Made by a program: the position numbers and the translations under genes
Part shown: positions 9,497 to 17,485 of the stretch, in pieces
Numbering within the stretch: the stretch's first letter is position 1
Layout: each line of letters begins with the position of its first letter
The notes under the pieces: generated by a model
Told to the model about the DNA's origin: nothing
Seen by the model: the letters and a program-made list of their open reading frames with translations, nothing else
The model's database searches: none
Assembly (NCBI GenBank): GCA_905195005.1
Contig: CAJJUC010000009.1
Location: 1-29,564 of the forward strand
Direction of reading: 5' to 3'
Length of the DNA stretch: 29,564 nt
Origin: an uncultured Eubacteriales bacterium
GTDB taxonomy: Bacteria > Bacillota > Clostridia > UMGS1883

Positions 9497-11179
9497 TTAC
9501 TCCTCCGTTTCGAAAAAGGCTTTATAAATTATTTTTGCAGCCTCGGCTCTTGTGCAATTATTAAACGGTCTGAAAGTGTTATCATCGTATCCGTTAACAA
9601 TCCCTGTCCTGTACAGCAATTCAGTGCCTTTCTTTGCATAATCGGAAATATCGCCATCGTCATTGAACACGCTGTACTCCCGTTTGAAGATATACACTTT
9701 TTTTGTTTTTTCAAAGGCTCTTTTAAGCATAACGGCAGCATCCTGCCTTGTTACATACGCGCCGGCTCCGAACACTGTTTCAGACATTCCGTTAGTTATC
9801 TTATTCGAAACACCGGCACAAACATAAGGATAATACCATGCCTCGGGCGGAACATCGCCGAAGGTTACAGCGTTTGCTCCGCTCATGTCTATCTTCACCG
9901 CAAGCACTATCATCTTCAAAAATTCTTCGCGCGTTACCGGATTGCCCGGGTAAAACTGCCCTGCCCCGTTGCCGGAAATTATTTTTTTATCAGTCAGCAC
10001 TGTTATCGCTTCATTCGCCCACATAAAATCATCAATATCGTTATAATAGGCTTTTTCTTTATTTTCGCGAGAAACATAATTATCCATATTCGTCGGATAA
10101 GTCACCTTCGAAGAGCCTCCGCCCCCTCCGCCCGACGGTTTGGATTCTCCCGATGTTTTCGAGCCGGCAAGGTCGCTGAAGAGCTTCGCGAAATCCGCCC
10201 TTGTATACACCTTTTCGGAGGAGAGCTTTTTAAGAATTTTTTCGCATATGTCAAAACGTCTGCTCTCCGATGCCCTCTCATATGAGGAATAATCGGAGGA
10301 AGAAATGCCTAAAGCAGAATGTCTGTCCGTAATTATTTTACCTGCATTGCTTATATTTCCGCCGCTGATTTTATAAAGTGCGTCCGCAAATTCGTATATC
10401 TCCGTGACCTCTCTCAGGGTTTTGGGTCTGTCGGCATTAAACGCCCCGACCGTAAATTTTTTTGCATCCTCAGAAAGCCCGTCATAGCCCAATTCTGTAT
10501 GATTGAGCGCTTCATCAATTTTTGTTCCGCTTTTCAAAAGGCAAAACGACATTTCGCCGTGCAGAGCGTTTGCCAGATTTTCTTCCGTTAAATTTCCGAC
10601 CGCTTCGCCATTCAGAAAGCTGCTTCCCCATTCACGGTTTTCGGACGCTTTAAAGCTTTTATACCACAGTGAATCAAATCCAAGCTGATATAACACCTTT
10701 TGATTATTTTCATCATTCAGAATTAAAATCAGACTTTCGGGAGAATCCGCGCCCTTAATGCTTTCGAGAACCGCGCTTCTTGCGATCTTTCCGTAATATG
10801 AAAATTTCACAATCTGTATCGGTTCGTTTCCGATATGGACGTAAGCGTCATAATCCTTTACCGGAGCGTCCGAAGCGTCGGGCAAGCGAAAAACAAAGCG
10901 AAACGTTCCGTCATTTTCAAGCGGCGCTTCATCATACAAAACAATTTTGCTTGTATCCGAAACAGAATATCCGGACTCTGTTATAATGATATTGGCTCTC
11001 TCCGCTTGATGCCCCGCTGCTTTTCCGCCCAGCTCCGCATACTGTTTATTGAAAGCGACATTACTGTCAACAGTCATACCGGCATTGCATACAAGCGCAA
11101 CTGAGCAGCACATCACTCCCAAAGCGGCGGCAGCGAGAGCTTTTTTCCCTTTTCTCAGCATACTGTTTATTTTCTGCAA
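9497..11179 (-). CDS. S-layer homology (SLH) domain surface protein
   Basis: 560 residues with a signal peptide (about 1-33). The N-terminal half (about 34-340) is an unassigned domain, beta-rich then helical. A SGGGGGGSSK linker near 350 leads to three C-terminal SLH repeats (about 385-440, 445-495, 505-557), seen in FYPGNPVTREEFLKMI, VPPEAWYYPYV and NGYDDNTFRPFNNCTRAEAAKII. SLH triplets bind pyruvylated secondary cell wall polymer, so the protein should sit on the cell surface. The start is TTG with GGTGG 7 nt upstream, and an ATG six codons later (11163) lacks a good ribosome binding site. It begins 2 nt after the oxidoreductase stop and is followed without a gap by another SLH-type protein, which suggests the two act together. 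Confidence 0.88.
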   Translation of the reverse strand: MQKINSMLRKGKKALAAAALGVMCCSVALVCNAGMTVDSNVAFNKQYAELGGKAAGHQAERANIIITESGYSVSDTSKIVLYDEAPLENDGTFRFVFRLPDASDAPVKDYDAYVHIGNEPIQIVKFSYYGKIARSAVLESIKGADSPESLILILNDENNQKVLYQLGFDSLWYKSFKASENREWGSSFLNGEAVGNLTEENLANALHGEMSFCLLKSGTKIDEALNHTELGYDGLSEDAKKFTVGAFNADRPKTLREVTEIYEFADALYKISGGNISNAGKIITDRHSALGISSSDYSSYERASESRRFDICEKILKKLSSEKVYTRADFAKLFSDLAGSKTSGESKPSGGGGGGSSKVTYPTNMDNYVSRENKEKAYYNDIDDFMWANEAITVLTDKKIISGNGAGQFYPGNPVTREEFLKMIVLAVKIDMSGANAVTFGDVPPEAWYYPYVCAGVSNKITNGMSETVFGAGAYVTRQDAAVMLKRAFEKTKKVYIFKREYSVFNDDGDISDYAKKGTELLYRTGIVNGYDDNTFRPFNNCTRAEAAKIIYKAFFETEE

Positions 11180-11181
11180 TT

Positions 11182-12480
11182 TTAAACCACCATACCGTTC
11201 TCTATAAGTATATCCTGAATTTCCTTCACATTTACATCACGGGCTTTGATTCTCTGCTTAGCGGCAATAGCTGCCGCCGCACCTGCAGCCTCGCCGATTC
11301 CGGCGCATATCGGCATTGCTCTGTAATTTGAATGTGCCATATGCGTTCCCGAAATATTTCTTCCGGCAAGCAAAAGATTGTCGATTCCCTTCGGCACAAG
11401 GCAGCCGTACGGAATTGTATATCCTTTTGTCTGTTTGAACTTTTTCTGAACTCCCGTTTTATCAAGACCGCTGCCCTCGATATTATGAACGTCAAAGTTA
11501 AACAATGCATCGCGAACCACCCAGTCGTCAAACTGCCTTGCCGCTAAAACATCGTCCTCTGTTATCGTATACATTCCCTTGAAGTGACGGGTTTCACGGA
11601 TTCCTATAAGCGACGCCGAGCTTATGACAAAGCATTTTTCATAGCCGGGAACATACTCTCTGAGGAATTTAACAATGCTGTCAATCTGACTTCTGCATTC
11701 TATCAATGCTTTTGTTAAATCTGCCCCTTTTGTTCCGTCCACATTGATGCTGTTTGTCATATTGCATGCCACCACGCCTGGTAATGTTGTGTGATATGTA
11801 AGCACATGTCCGGCAGGATGCTTCAGATGTTTTTTTGCAAGCTCCTGAAGCTCGCCTTTCTCGGTAACATAAGTGCTCTCGAAGCTTCCGAGATACACTG
11901 CCCTGTCGGTATCAACGCCGCCGACCTTGAACATCAGCGTTGCGGGCTGCATTTTGCCGTCGCTTTCCCTGCCCGTAAAATACTCCGCACCGCTCTTTGC
12001 CGCTATATCGCCGTCGCCGCTCGCGTCAATAATGCATTTTGCCATAATTGCTTCTCTGCCGCTTTTGCTTTCAATTATCACGCCCTTTAACTCATTGCCC
12101 TCTTTTATCACATCGCAGGCAAGCGTATAGAACAGAATTTTGCAATTAACCTCCTCAAGCATTTGAAGATACAGTGTTTTCAGCTTTTCAGCATCAATAT
12201 AAATGGTAATTTTTCCTTTATGCTCCCCCTCATTCATCTGTGCGGTTCTTCTCATAATTTCAGAATAAACCGAGCAGTTGACATTGCCGACCCAATGGCT
12301 CATAAGACCGCTTGTTGACATGCCGCCTATATCCCCGAGCTGTTCAATGAGGATAACGCTTGCTCCCCTTTTTGCAGCCGAATAAGCTGCCGCAAATCCG
12401 GCAGGACCCGAGCCTATCACGCAAACATCGGTTTCATAGCTTACGGGAATCTCCTTTTGCGGTTCAATATATTTTTTCAT
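11182..12480 (-). CDS. FAD-dependent oxidoreductase (FAD_oxidored family, PF12831-like)
   Basis: 432 residues from the ATG at 12480, which has GAGAGG just upstream; an extended reading from 12528 would overlap the GH1 gene. The N-terminal dinucleotide-binding motif is VIGSGPAGFAAAYSAAKRGA (about 21-40), followed by the Glu of LIEQ and GDIGGMS, the usual FAD-binding signature. A second FAD contact, DASGDGDIAAKSGAEY, lies in the middle, and the C-terminal LLLAGRNISGTHMAHS segment is typical of this family. There is no signal peptide, so the protein is cytoplasmic. Members often occur in glycan-degradation clusters, but their substrates are mostly unknown. Here it sits between a GH1 glycosidase and surface proteins, so oxidation or isomerisation of an imported sugar is a reasonable inference, not shown. 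Confidence 0.88.
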   Translation of the reverse strand: MKKYIEPQKEIPVSYETDVCVIGSGPAGFAAAYSAAKRGASVILIEQLGDIGGMSTSGLMSHWVGNVNCSVYSEIMRRTAQMNEGEHKGKITIYIDAEKLKTLYLQMLEEVNCKILFYTLACDVIKEGNELKGVIIESKSGREAIMAKCIIDASGDGDIAAKSGAEYFTGRESDGKMQPATLMFKVGGVDTDRAVYLGSFESTYVTEKGELQELAKKHLKHPAGHVLTYHTTLPGVVACNMTNSINVDGTKGADLTKALIECRSQIDSIVKFLREYVPGYEKCFVISSASLIGIRETRHFKGMYTITEDDVLAARQFDDWVVRDALFNFDVHNIEGSGLDKTGVQKKFKQTKGYTIPYGCLVPKGIDNLLLAGRNISGTHMAHSNYRAMPICAGIGEAAGAAAAIAAKQRIKARDVNVKEIQDILIENGMVV

Positions 12481-12496
12481 TGCGGTTTCCTCTCTG

Positions 12497-13771
12497 TTAT
12501 GCCTTAAGTGAAAGCGATGGCATTTCACTTAAATATCTTCTTATAATCTCCTGATTCAGTCCGTTGTTTTCAATTATTTCCCTGTAAAACAACGCGCTCG
12601 GCTTAAGCTTTCTTTCAAATGTTTTTCTGTCAACAGATGTTAAACCGAATTTCGGTTTATATGACCCCCATTCATAGTTATCCATCAGCGACCAGTACAG
12701 ATACCCCCGAACATCAATGCCGCATTTTATCGCATCGCTGAGCGCCGAAAGGTACAATGCAAGGTACACAATCCGAAAGCGGTCATCATTGCATGAGCAT
12801 CCGTTTTCAGTAATATAAACGGGTAAATCATTCAGCCTTGTTAAAATTGAAAGCATTCCCTCGGGATACATTTCTTCAAGATAGAACGGCATGTCAATCA
12901 TTTTTAAAACCTTGTGAGCGTACCGCTCCCCGCTGCCGGAGGCTTTCCTGGAATCAATCATATCCCTGACATAGCAATTAACCGACCAGTAATCACATGT
13001 TCCCTTTACATCTCTGCAAAAGCGGGCGGCTCTTCTAGGATAGACTATTTCCCCCGTTCTTATGGCATGGAAGAAAAATTCGTTATCCTGCCAGTCCCGG
13101 TAATCCGTCATTATCCTATCAAATTTGTCGAAAGCCCGGTAAGGCATATAATATACCAAAGCATGGGCTGAACTTACGGGAGAATCCGTGTGTTCCTTTA
13201 TTATGTGATACCCCTCTGCATGGTATATAATACTGTTTAATTTGTGCAGAATTTTTTCTTCCGTATTCCCTAAATTAAACTCGTTAATAACATTCCAAAA
13301 ATCAACATACCGGAAAATTCTCGGAACAAGCTTTTTTACATAGCGCTGAAAATATTTCAGATTTTCGGCTTTTCTGAAGCCTCCGAGCCTTTCAAACCAC
13401 AGCGGAACGGTGAAATGCACCAGGGTTACAAAAGTTTTGATACCTTTTTCCTTCAGCGCTGCAAGCTCATCGGCATAGTGGCTGATTGCTTCCTCATTAA
13501 AATTGCCCTCGGACGGTTCAATTCTTGACCATTCCACAGAAAATCTGAATGCCTGATGCCCAAGCTTTTTTAAAAGCCCGGCATCCTCTCTGTACATATT
13601 ATAATGGTTGCATGCCATTCCCGATTTTTCCTCATATTTATCGGTATTGTTTTCATCCCACCAATACTGGGAATGAATATTGTTGCCTTCCACCTGATGC
13701 CCCGCAACGCCGCTGCCCCACAGAAAGCCTTTCGGGAATTTAAATTCCGGCAATGAGAAAATATCATACAT
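12497..13771 (-). CDS. GH1 family beta-glycosidase
   Basis: 424 residues, slightly shorter than the 440-480 usual for GH1, without a signal peptide. The GH1 N-terminal signature FPKGFLWGSGVAGHQVEGN (about 12-30) is clear. NVINEFN supplies Glu164 as acid/base, with Phe where most GH1 enzymes have Pro. YITENG supplies Glu322 as nucleophile, and SLMDNYEW matches the aglycone-side SLLDNFEW motif. The family hydrolyses beta-glucosides, beta-galactosides, beta-fucosides and related sugars, and the exact substrate cannot be read here. AAGGGG before the ATG lies in the end of the solute-binding protein gene, 5 nt away. It probably cleaves imported oligosaccharides in the cytoplasm. Confidence 0.92.
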   Translation of the reverse strand: MYDIFSLPEFKFPKGFLWGSGVAGHQVEGNNIHSQYWWDENNTDKYEEKSGMACNHYNMYREDAGLLKKLGHQAFRFSVEWSRIEPSEGNFNEEAISHYADELAALKEKGIKTFVTLVHFTVPLWFERLGGFRKAENLKYFQRYVKKLVPRIFRYVDFWNVINEFNLGNTEEKILHKLNSIIYHAEGYHIIKEHTDSPVSSAHALVYYMPYRAFDKFDRIMTDYRDWQDNEFFFHAIRTGEIVYPRRAARFCRDVKGTCDYWSVNCYVRDMIDSRKASGSGERYAHKVLKMIDMPFYLEEMYPEGMLSILTRLNDLPVYITENGCSCNDDRFRIVYLALYLSALSDAIKCGIDVRGYLYWSLMDNYEWGSYKPKFGLTSVDRKTFERKLKPSALFYREIIENNGLNQEIIRRYLSEMPSLSLKA

Positions 13772-13776
13772 GTGTC

Positions 13777-15267
13777 TTACCCCTTTCTGAATTCAGTGTA
13801 CCATCCGTTAATTTCATCGGTCATTACATCAAGTTTTTTATCCTTGCATTTATCCAAAAATTCATCATATTTCGACAGCGGATTTGTGCCTGCGGCAAAA
13901 TTGATATAGTTTTCGGCAGCAAAAGCCGAGAACACCTGACATTCGCTTGTATATACCGGCAGATACGGAACAAGTCCGATGTAATCCGTCACAATATCTT
14001 CCTCGGGCATTTCCTGATTCAGCTCTTTCCAATATTTGAATACAACCTCATCCTGCCTTCTTCTTGCGCGGAGATATTTTGCATAATCTTCTTTTAATAT
14101 GCCCGTACGGTATTTTGCCGCTTCATTTCTTTCATCCGTAAACTTAGGCTGGATCGGGTAATATTCTCCGTCCTTGACCTCATGATGCACGCCCTCAACG
14201 CCGACAAACATATCCTTAAATACTTCTTTGTCAAGCTTTTTGTCAATCCAGTCAATTACCTCTTTCTTATGCTTCGACGCCTTAGGCACAAATGAAAGCA
14301 TTTCAAGGTTATGCTGCTTGTCAACGCCCTTATATCCGTTCGGACCGGTTAAAACCGGCATATAGTCCGCGGTTGCCTCAGGAAACGATTCCTTCAAAGC
14401 CGACAAAACCGAGCCTGTATCCCACCAGCTGAAATATGCCACTCCTGCCTGTCCCGTGGCGAACTTTTCCTGTATTGTATTATACTTATTCGTCGGGAAT
14501 TCGGGATCCAAAAGTCCCTTGGTATAAAGCATATTGATATATGACAGATATTCCTTCATTCGCGGATCCTGCGCACGGTTGACAAGCCTTCCGTCCACAT
14601 CGTTCCACTCGCAGGCAAGCCCGAACGCTCCGACAAGGTTGTTAATAACTGCTGTTGAATCAATTGTAAGCGGAATCACTCCGGTTGCACCTGAAGAAAG
14701 ATTGCTTTGCTTAAACGCCTCCAGAACCTTGGTGAATTCATCAATCGTTTGAGGCATCTCAAGTCCCAGCTTTTCAAGCCAGTCGGTTCTTATGAACATA
14801 CCGCCGCGCAAGTCCGGATTTGAAGCGGTGGGCACGGCATAGGATTTTCCGTCAACCTTTATGCTGTCAAACTCATGGTCGTTCATAACGTCCTTCAAAT
14901 TATTTGTTTTTTTTATGTATTCGTCAAGCGGTTCAATTGCGCCCTTTTCAACATAATTAAAGAAAAGCGATTTCATCGTTGCGGAGCACGGAACCGTTAT
15001 CAGGTCATATTCCTCCTGCGATGAGATAAGCAGATTGAGCTTATCCTCGGGCTTTGAGCTCGGCAAAGTTTCGTATACCACACTGTAACCCGTTTTCTCT
15101 TCAAGCATTTTTCCTATCGGATATTTTGAATAGTCCATATCCGACCATTGCACAAGCACCCTTAACACAGGCTTGCCGTCCCGGTTTGACGCGGTTTTCT
15201 CTCCGCAGCCGGCAAGCTGCGAAAGGCACACCAAAATTGCCAGCAGACACACTAATTTCTTTTTCAT
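13777..15267 (-). CDS. Solute-binding lipoprotein of a CUT1 sugar ABC transporter
   Basis: 496 residues. The signal peptide ends in a lipobox, LAGC, with Cys21 as the lipidated residue, so the mature protein is tethered outside the membrane. The length and the Phe/Trp/Tyr-rich body fit the LplA-like oligosaccharide-binding proteins that pair with LplB/LplC permeases, and those two genes lie directly upstream. AGGAGG lies 7 nt before the ATG. The 50-nt gap to the preceding permease shows no promoter or hairpin. Likely role: capture of oligosaccharides released by the surface enzymes. The ligand is unknown. It is only distantly similar to the other solute-binding protein at 21382-22947. Confidence 0.93.
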   Translation of the reverse strand: MKKKLVCLLAILVCLSQLAGCGEKTASNRDGKPVLRVLVQWSDMDYSKYPIGKMLEEKTGYSVVYETLPSSKPEDKLNLLISSQEEYDLITVPCSATMKSLFFNYVEKGAIEPLDEYIKKTNNLKDVMNDHEFDSIKVDGKSYAVPTASNPDLRGGMFIRTDWLEKLGLEMPQTIDEFTKVLEAFKQSNLSSGATGVIPLTIDSTAVINNLVGAFGLACEWNDVDGRLVNRAQDPRMKEYLSYINMLYTKGLLDPEFPTNKYNTIQEKFATGQAGVAYFSWWDTGSVLSALKESFPEATADYMPVLTGPNGYKGVDKQHNLEMLSFVPKASKHKKEVIDWIDKKLDKEVFKDMFVGVEGVHHEVKDGEYYPIQPKFTDERNEAAKYRTGILKEDYAKYLRARRRQDEVVFKYWKELNQEMPEEDIVTDYIGLVPYLPVYTSECQVFSAFAAENYINFAAGTNPLSKYDEFLDKCKDKKLDVMTDEINGWYTEFRKG

Positions 15268-15317
15268 AATTTTTCCTCCTGTCCAAAAGTCATTTTTAAC
15301 AAACTGTTTTATTGCTC

Positions 15318-16205
15318 TCAGCCCTTTACAGAGCCGATAAGAATACCCTTTACAAAATATTTTTGCAGAAACGGGTAGATAATTAAAATCGGAACGGCAG
15401 AAGCTATTGTTGTTGCTGCGCGAACGCCCTCGCTTATACTGCGCACGGAATTTTCCCCGGTTTTCTCGGTTTCTGCCAATTCAACCAAAATCTCATTTAA
15501 GTATAACGGAAGCGGGCGCAGGTTTTCACTCATAATATATATCATGGGATTGTAGTAATCATTCCATAAAGCAACTGCAACAAAAAGCAATATGGTCGCA
15601 TAGACAGGCTTTGAAAGCGGCGCAATTATTCTGAAAAAAACCGTCAGGTTTCCGGCGCCGTCAATGGTTGCGGATTCCTCAATGCTTGCCGGAAGATTTT
15701 CATAATAATTCTTTATTATGAGCATATTGTACACGGATAATGCATTCGGCAGAATCAACGCCCAAATCGTATTATTCAGGTTCAGCTTCTTAATCACAAG
15801 ATATGTCGGAATCAGGCCGCCGTTAAAAAGCATTGTGAAAACAAGCAGCATAAGAATTATTTTCATGCCTTTTAAGTGCTTTTTCGAAAGCGGATACGCA
15901 ACAAGCGCAGTAATAAAAAAGCTTATTAAAGAGCCGAGAACGGTAATTATCACGGACATTTTGAATGAATTAATAAATTTAGCGCCCGTCAGCACGGTCT
16001 TTATTGTTTTCAGCTGAAATCCGATCGGCAAAAGCGTCACCTTGCCTGAAATCACAGCCCAATCAGCGCTGAACGCTTTGCACACGACATTCCAGAAAGG
16101 AATGAACGTTGCCAATGCAAATGTTAAAAGGATAATCATCGAAAAAACCGTAAGCCCTATGCCGTCATTTGAAATGCGTGACTTTAAATAATTTGTTTTT
16201 TTCAT
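15318..16205 (-). CDS. CUT1 sugar ABC transporter permease, LplC-like
   Basis: 295 residues with about six membrane segments. The cytoplasmic EAA loop that contacts the ATPase is visible as EESATIDGAGNLTVFFRIIAP (about 176-195), with the usual GAG core and the following PLSKP. The C-terminus KYFVKGILIGSVKG is typical of this family. It pairs with the LplB-like permease encoded 9 nt upstream; the ribosome binding site overlaps that gene's stop codon, so translation is probably coupled. No ATPase gene is present, and Bacillota CUT1 systems commonly borrow a shared MsmK-type ATPase encoded elsewhere. Confidence 0.94.
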   Translation of the reverse strand: MKKTNYLKSRISNDGIGLTVFSMIILLTFALATFIPFWNVVCKAFSADWAVISGKVTLLPIGFQLKTIKTVLTGAKFINSFKMSVIITVLGSLISFFITALVAYPLSKKHLKGMKIILMLLVFTMLFNGGLIPTYLVIKKLNLNNTIWALILPNALSVYNMLIIKNYYENLPASIEESATIDGAGNLTVFFRIIAPLSKPVYATILLFVAVALWNDYYNPMIYIMSENLRPLPLYLNEILVELAETEKTGENSVRSISEGVRAATTIASAVPILIIYPFLQKYFVKGILIGSVKG

Positions 16206-16214
16206 ATTTTGTCC

Positions 16215-17153
16215 CTACCATATACTTTTTTCGGTAATTCTTTTGCTTAAGGAATTGCCGATTATAACAAGAATGAATCCGACCGCAGAGTTAAATAATC
16301 CAACCGCTGTGGTGTAACTGTACATCAGCTTGCCGAGTCCCATTCTGTAAACAAAAGTTCCGATTACATCACCCGTTTCATATACCGTAGGATTATACAT
16401 TGTCAGAACCTGCTCCGTTCCCACTTCAAGAATACTTCCTATCCTCAAAACAAACATAAGGATAACGGTTGAAGCAATTCCCGGAAGCGTGACATGAATA
16501 ATCCTGTTCAGTCTGCCTGCGCCGTCAATTTTCGCAGCCTCATAAAGCTCCTGATCCACTCCTGCGATGGCGGCTATATAAATGATTGCGCTCCAGCCCG
16601 TTTCTTTCCATCCGGAGGAGAAAACCAAAACGGACCTGAACCATCTGTTCGACATCATAAATGAAATTTTCTCAAACCCCAATGCACTTATCAGCTGATT
16701 TATGTAACCGGCGCTCGAAAACATGTTTGTCATTATTCCCGCAACAACAATCCACGAAAGAAAGTGCGGCAGATATATAACCGTCTGAACGGTTTTCTGA
16801 AAAGCCGCGTTCTTTACTTCATTCAATAAAACCGCAACAATCACAGGAAGCGGAAACAAAATTGCTATCTTATACAGGCTTATGAGCACGGTATTTCTGA
16901 ATACACTGTAAAACTCCGGGTCTAAAAACAGCTTTTTAAAATTCTCCAAGCCTACCCATTCACTTTTTAATATACCGTCAAATATATTAAAATCCTGAAA
17001 TGCTATGACAATTCCATACATCGGCAGATACTTAAAAACAATTATATAAATAAGTCCGAAAATCGCGATTATATATAAATCGAGATTTTTCCGCATCTTC
17101 ATTCCGCTTCTTTTTAATTGTTTTTCCTTTTTCCCCGTAAATACATCAGCCAC
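16215..17153 (-). CDS. CUT1 sugar ABC transporter permease, LplB-like
   Basis: 312 residues from a GTG at 17153. An open frame extends to a TTG at 17231, but the promoter at 17196-17224 lies inside that stretch, so translation must start further in. GTG has AGGGG about 10 nt upstream. An in-frame ATG at 17171 has almost no ribosome binding site and is the main alternative. The protein begins with a basic stretch, then the conserved FKYLPMYGIVIAFQDF segment of the LplB family and about six membrane helices. The EAA loop is LYEAAKIDGAGR (about 203-214). With the LplC-like protein it forms the channel for oligosaccharide import. It is the first gene of the downstream operon. Confidence 0.92.
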   Translation of the reverse strand: MADVFTGKKEKQLKRSGMKMRKNLDLYIIAIFGLIYIIVFKYLPMYGIVIAFQDFNIFDGILKSEWVGLENFKKLFLDPEFYSVFRNTVLISLYKIAILFPLPVIVAVLLNEVKNAAFQKTVQTVIYLPHFLSWIVVAGIMTNMFSSAGYINQLISALGFEKISFMMSNRWFRSVLVFSSGWKETGWSAIIYIAAIAGVDQELYEAAKIDGAGRLNRIIHVTLPGIASTVILMFVLRIGSILEVGTEQVLTMYNPTVYETGDVIGTFVYRMGLGKLMYSYTTAVGLFNSAVGFILVIIGNSLSKRITEKSIW

Positions 17154-17195
17154 AAAATCGTATCCCCTCATAATGATTTTTCTTATTTCATTATC

Positions 17196-17224
17196 AGTAT
17201 ATATATAATTGCCGCCTCCGTCAA
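17196..17224 (-). promoter_or_regulatory. Sigma-A type promoter for the transporter operon
   Basis: The minus strand reads TTGACG (17224-17219), a 17-bp spacer, then TATACT (17201-17196). Both hexamers are one base from consensus and the spacing is ideal. Initiation would fall near 17189, upstream of the LplB-like permease. The position directly after two terminator-like hairpins supports a separate transcription unit. No clear operator or cre box is visible next to it. Confidence 0.75.
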
Positions 17225-17238
17225 TTGACAATCCTCAG

Positions 17239-17261
17239 AAAAAAAGCTGATAATATTCAGC
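17239..17261 (-). terminator. Short second hairpin with U-tract
   Basis: The minus strand reads GCTGA, loop ATATTA, TCAGC, then seven T. The stem is only 5 bp, so alone it would be weak. It lies about 28 nt after the stronger terminator and just before the next promoter, and is best read as a backup terminator. Confidence 0.5.
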
Positions 17262-17288
17262 GCCGCGGATTTTCGCATATCAGCAGAC

Positions 17289-17340
17289 AAAAAAACAGAC
17301 CGCCATTTTTAATGTCGGTTACAGCAAAGTCAGCGGTCTG
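17289..17340 (-). terminator. Rho-independent terminator of the upstream operon
   Basis: The minus strand reads CAGACCGC (17340-17333), a 29-nt loop, GCGGTCTG (17303-17296), then seven T (17295-17289). A GC-rich 8-bp perfect stem with an immediate T-run is a standard intrinsic terminator, although the loop is long. The left arm overlaps the last codons of the small ORF at 17330-17416. It would end transcripts that come from the ADP-ribosylglycohydrolase-like gene. Confidence 0.8.
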
Positions 17341-17416
17341 AAGCCTCGGAGGTTTTTTCCGTAAGACAATCCCGAGGTTTTAATTTTCTGTTGATAATGC
17401 GCCGCACCAATTTCAT
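17330..17416 (-). CDS. Possible 28-residue basic small protein
   Basis: A short ORF starts at ATG 17416 with GAGGT seven nt upstream and ends at TGA 17330-17332 inside the terminator stem. The product is strongly basic at the N-terminus (MKLVRRIINRKLKPR) and ends TSEASDR, with one Cys. I do not recognise it. The good ribosome binding site and the terminator directly after it favour a real gene, but at this length chance is a serious alternative. A second inverted repeat (CCTCGG at 17377-17372 with CCGAGG at 17349-17344, minus strand) lies within it, so the stretch may instead be a structured RNA leader or a remnant of a mobile sequence. Confidence 0.35.
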   Translation of the reverse strand: MKLVRRIINRKLKPRDCLTEKTSEASDR

Positions 17417-17453
17417 TTATTTTACCTCAACTGTTAACAAAGAGCTCATAAAT

Positions 17454-17485
17454 ATAGCGTAGCAGTCGTAAAACCACTACGCTAT
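17454..17485. repeat. 9-bp perfect inverted repeat
   Basis: ATAGCGTAG (17454-17462) and CTACGCTAT (17477-17485) are exact inverted repeats separated by 14 bp. No T-run follows on either strand, so it does not look like a terminator. Possible roles are a regulator or recombinase binding site, an mRNA-stabilising hairpin, or the end of a small transposable element. The sequence alone does not decide. Confidence 0.6.

Noticed and set aside
9494..10285. 263-codon plus-strand open frame
   Set aside because: It lies fully opposite the SLH genes, has no ribosome binding site and resembles no family. It is the complement of real coding sequence.
12481..12528. N-terminal extension of the FAD oxidoreductase to 12528
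   Set aside because: It would overlap the GH1 coding end, and a clear GAGAGG site precedes the ATG at 12480.
17172..17231. TTG at 17231 as start of the LplB-like permease
   Set aside because: The promoter lies inside this stretch and GAGGA is directly against the TTG. The extra residues do not resemble the family N-terminus.
17344..17387. CCTCGG/CCGAGG hairpin followed by TTTTAATTTT as a plus-strand terminator
   Set aside because: No plus-strand gene ends here, the stem is 6 bp with a 22-nt loop, and the T-run is broken.
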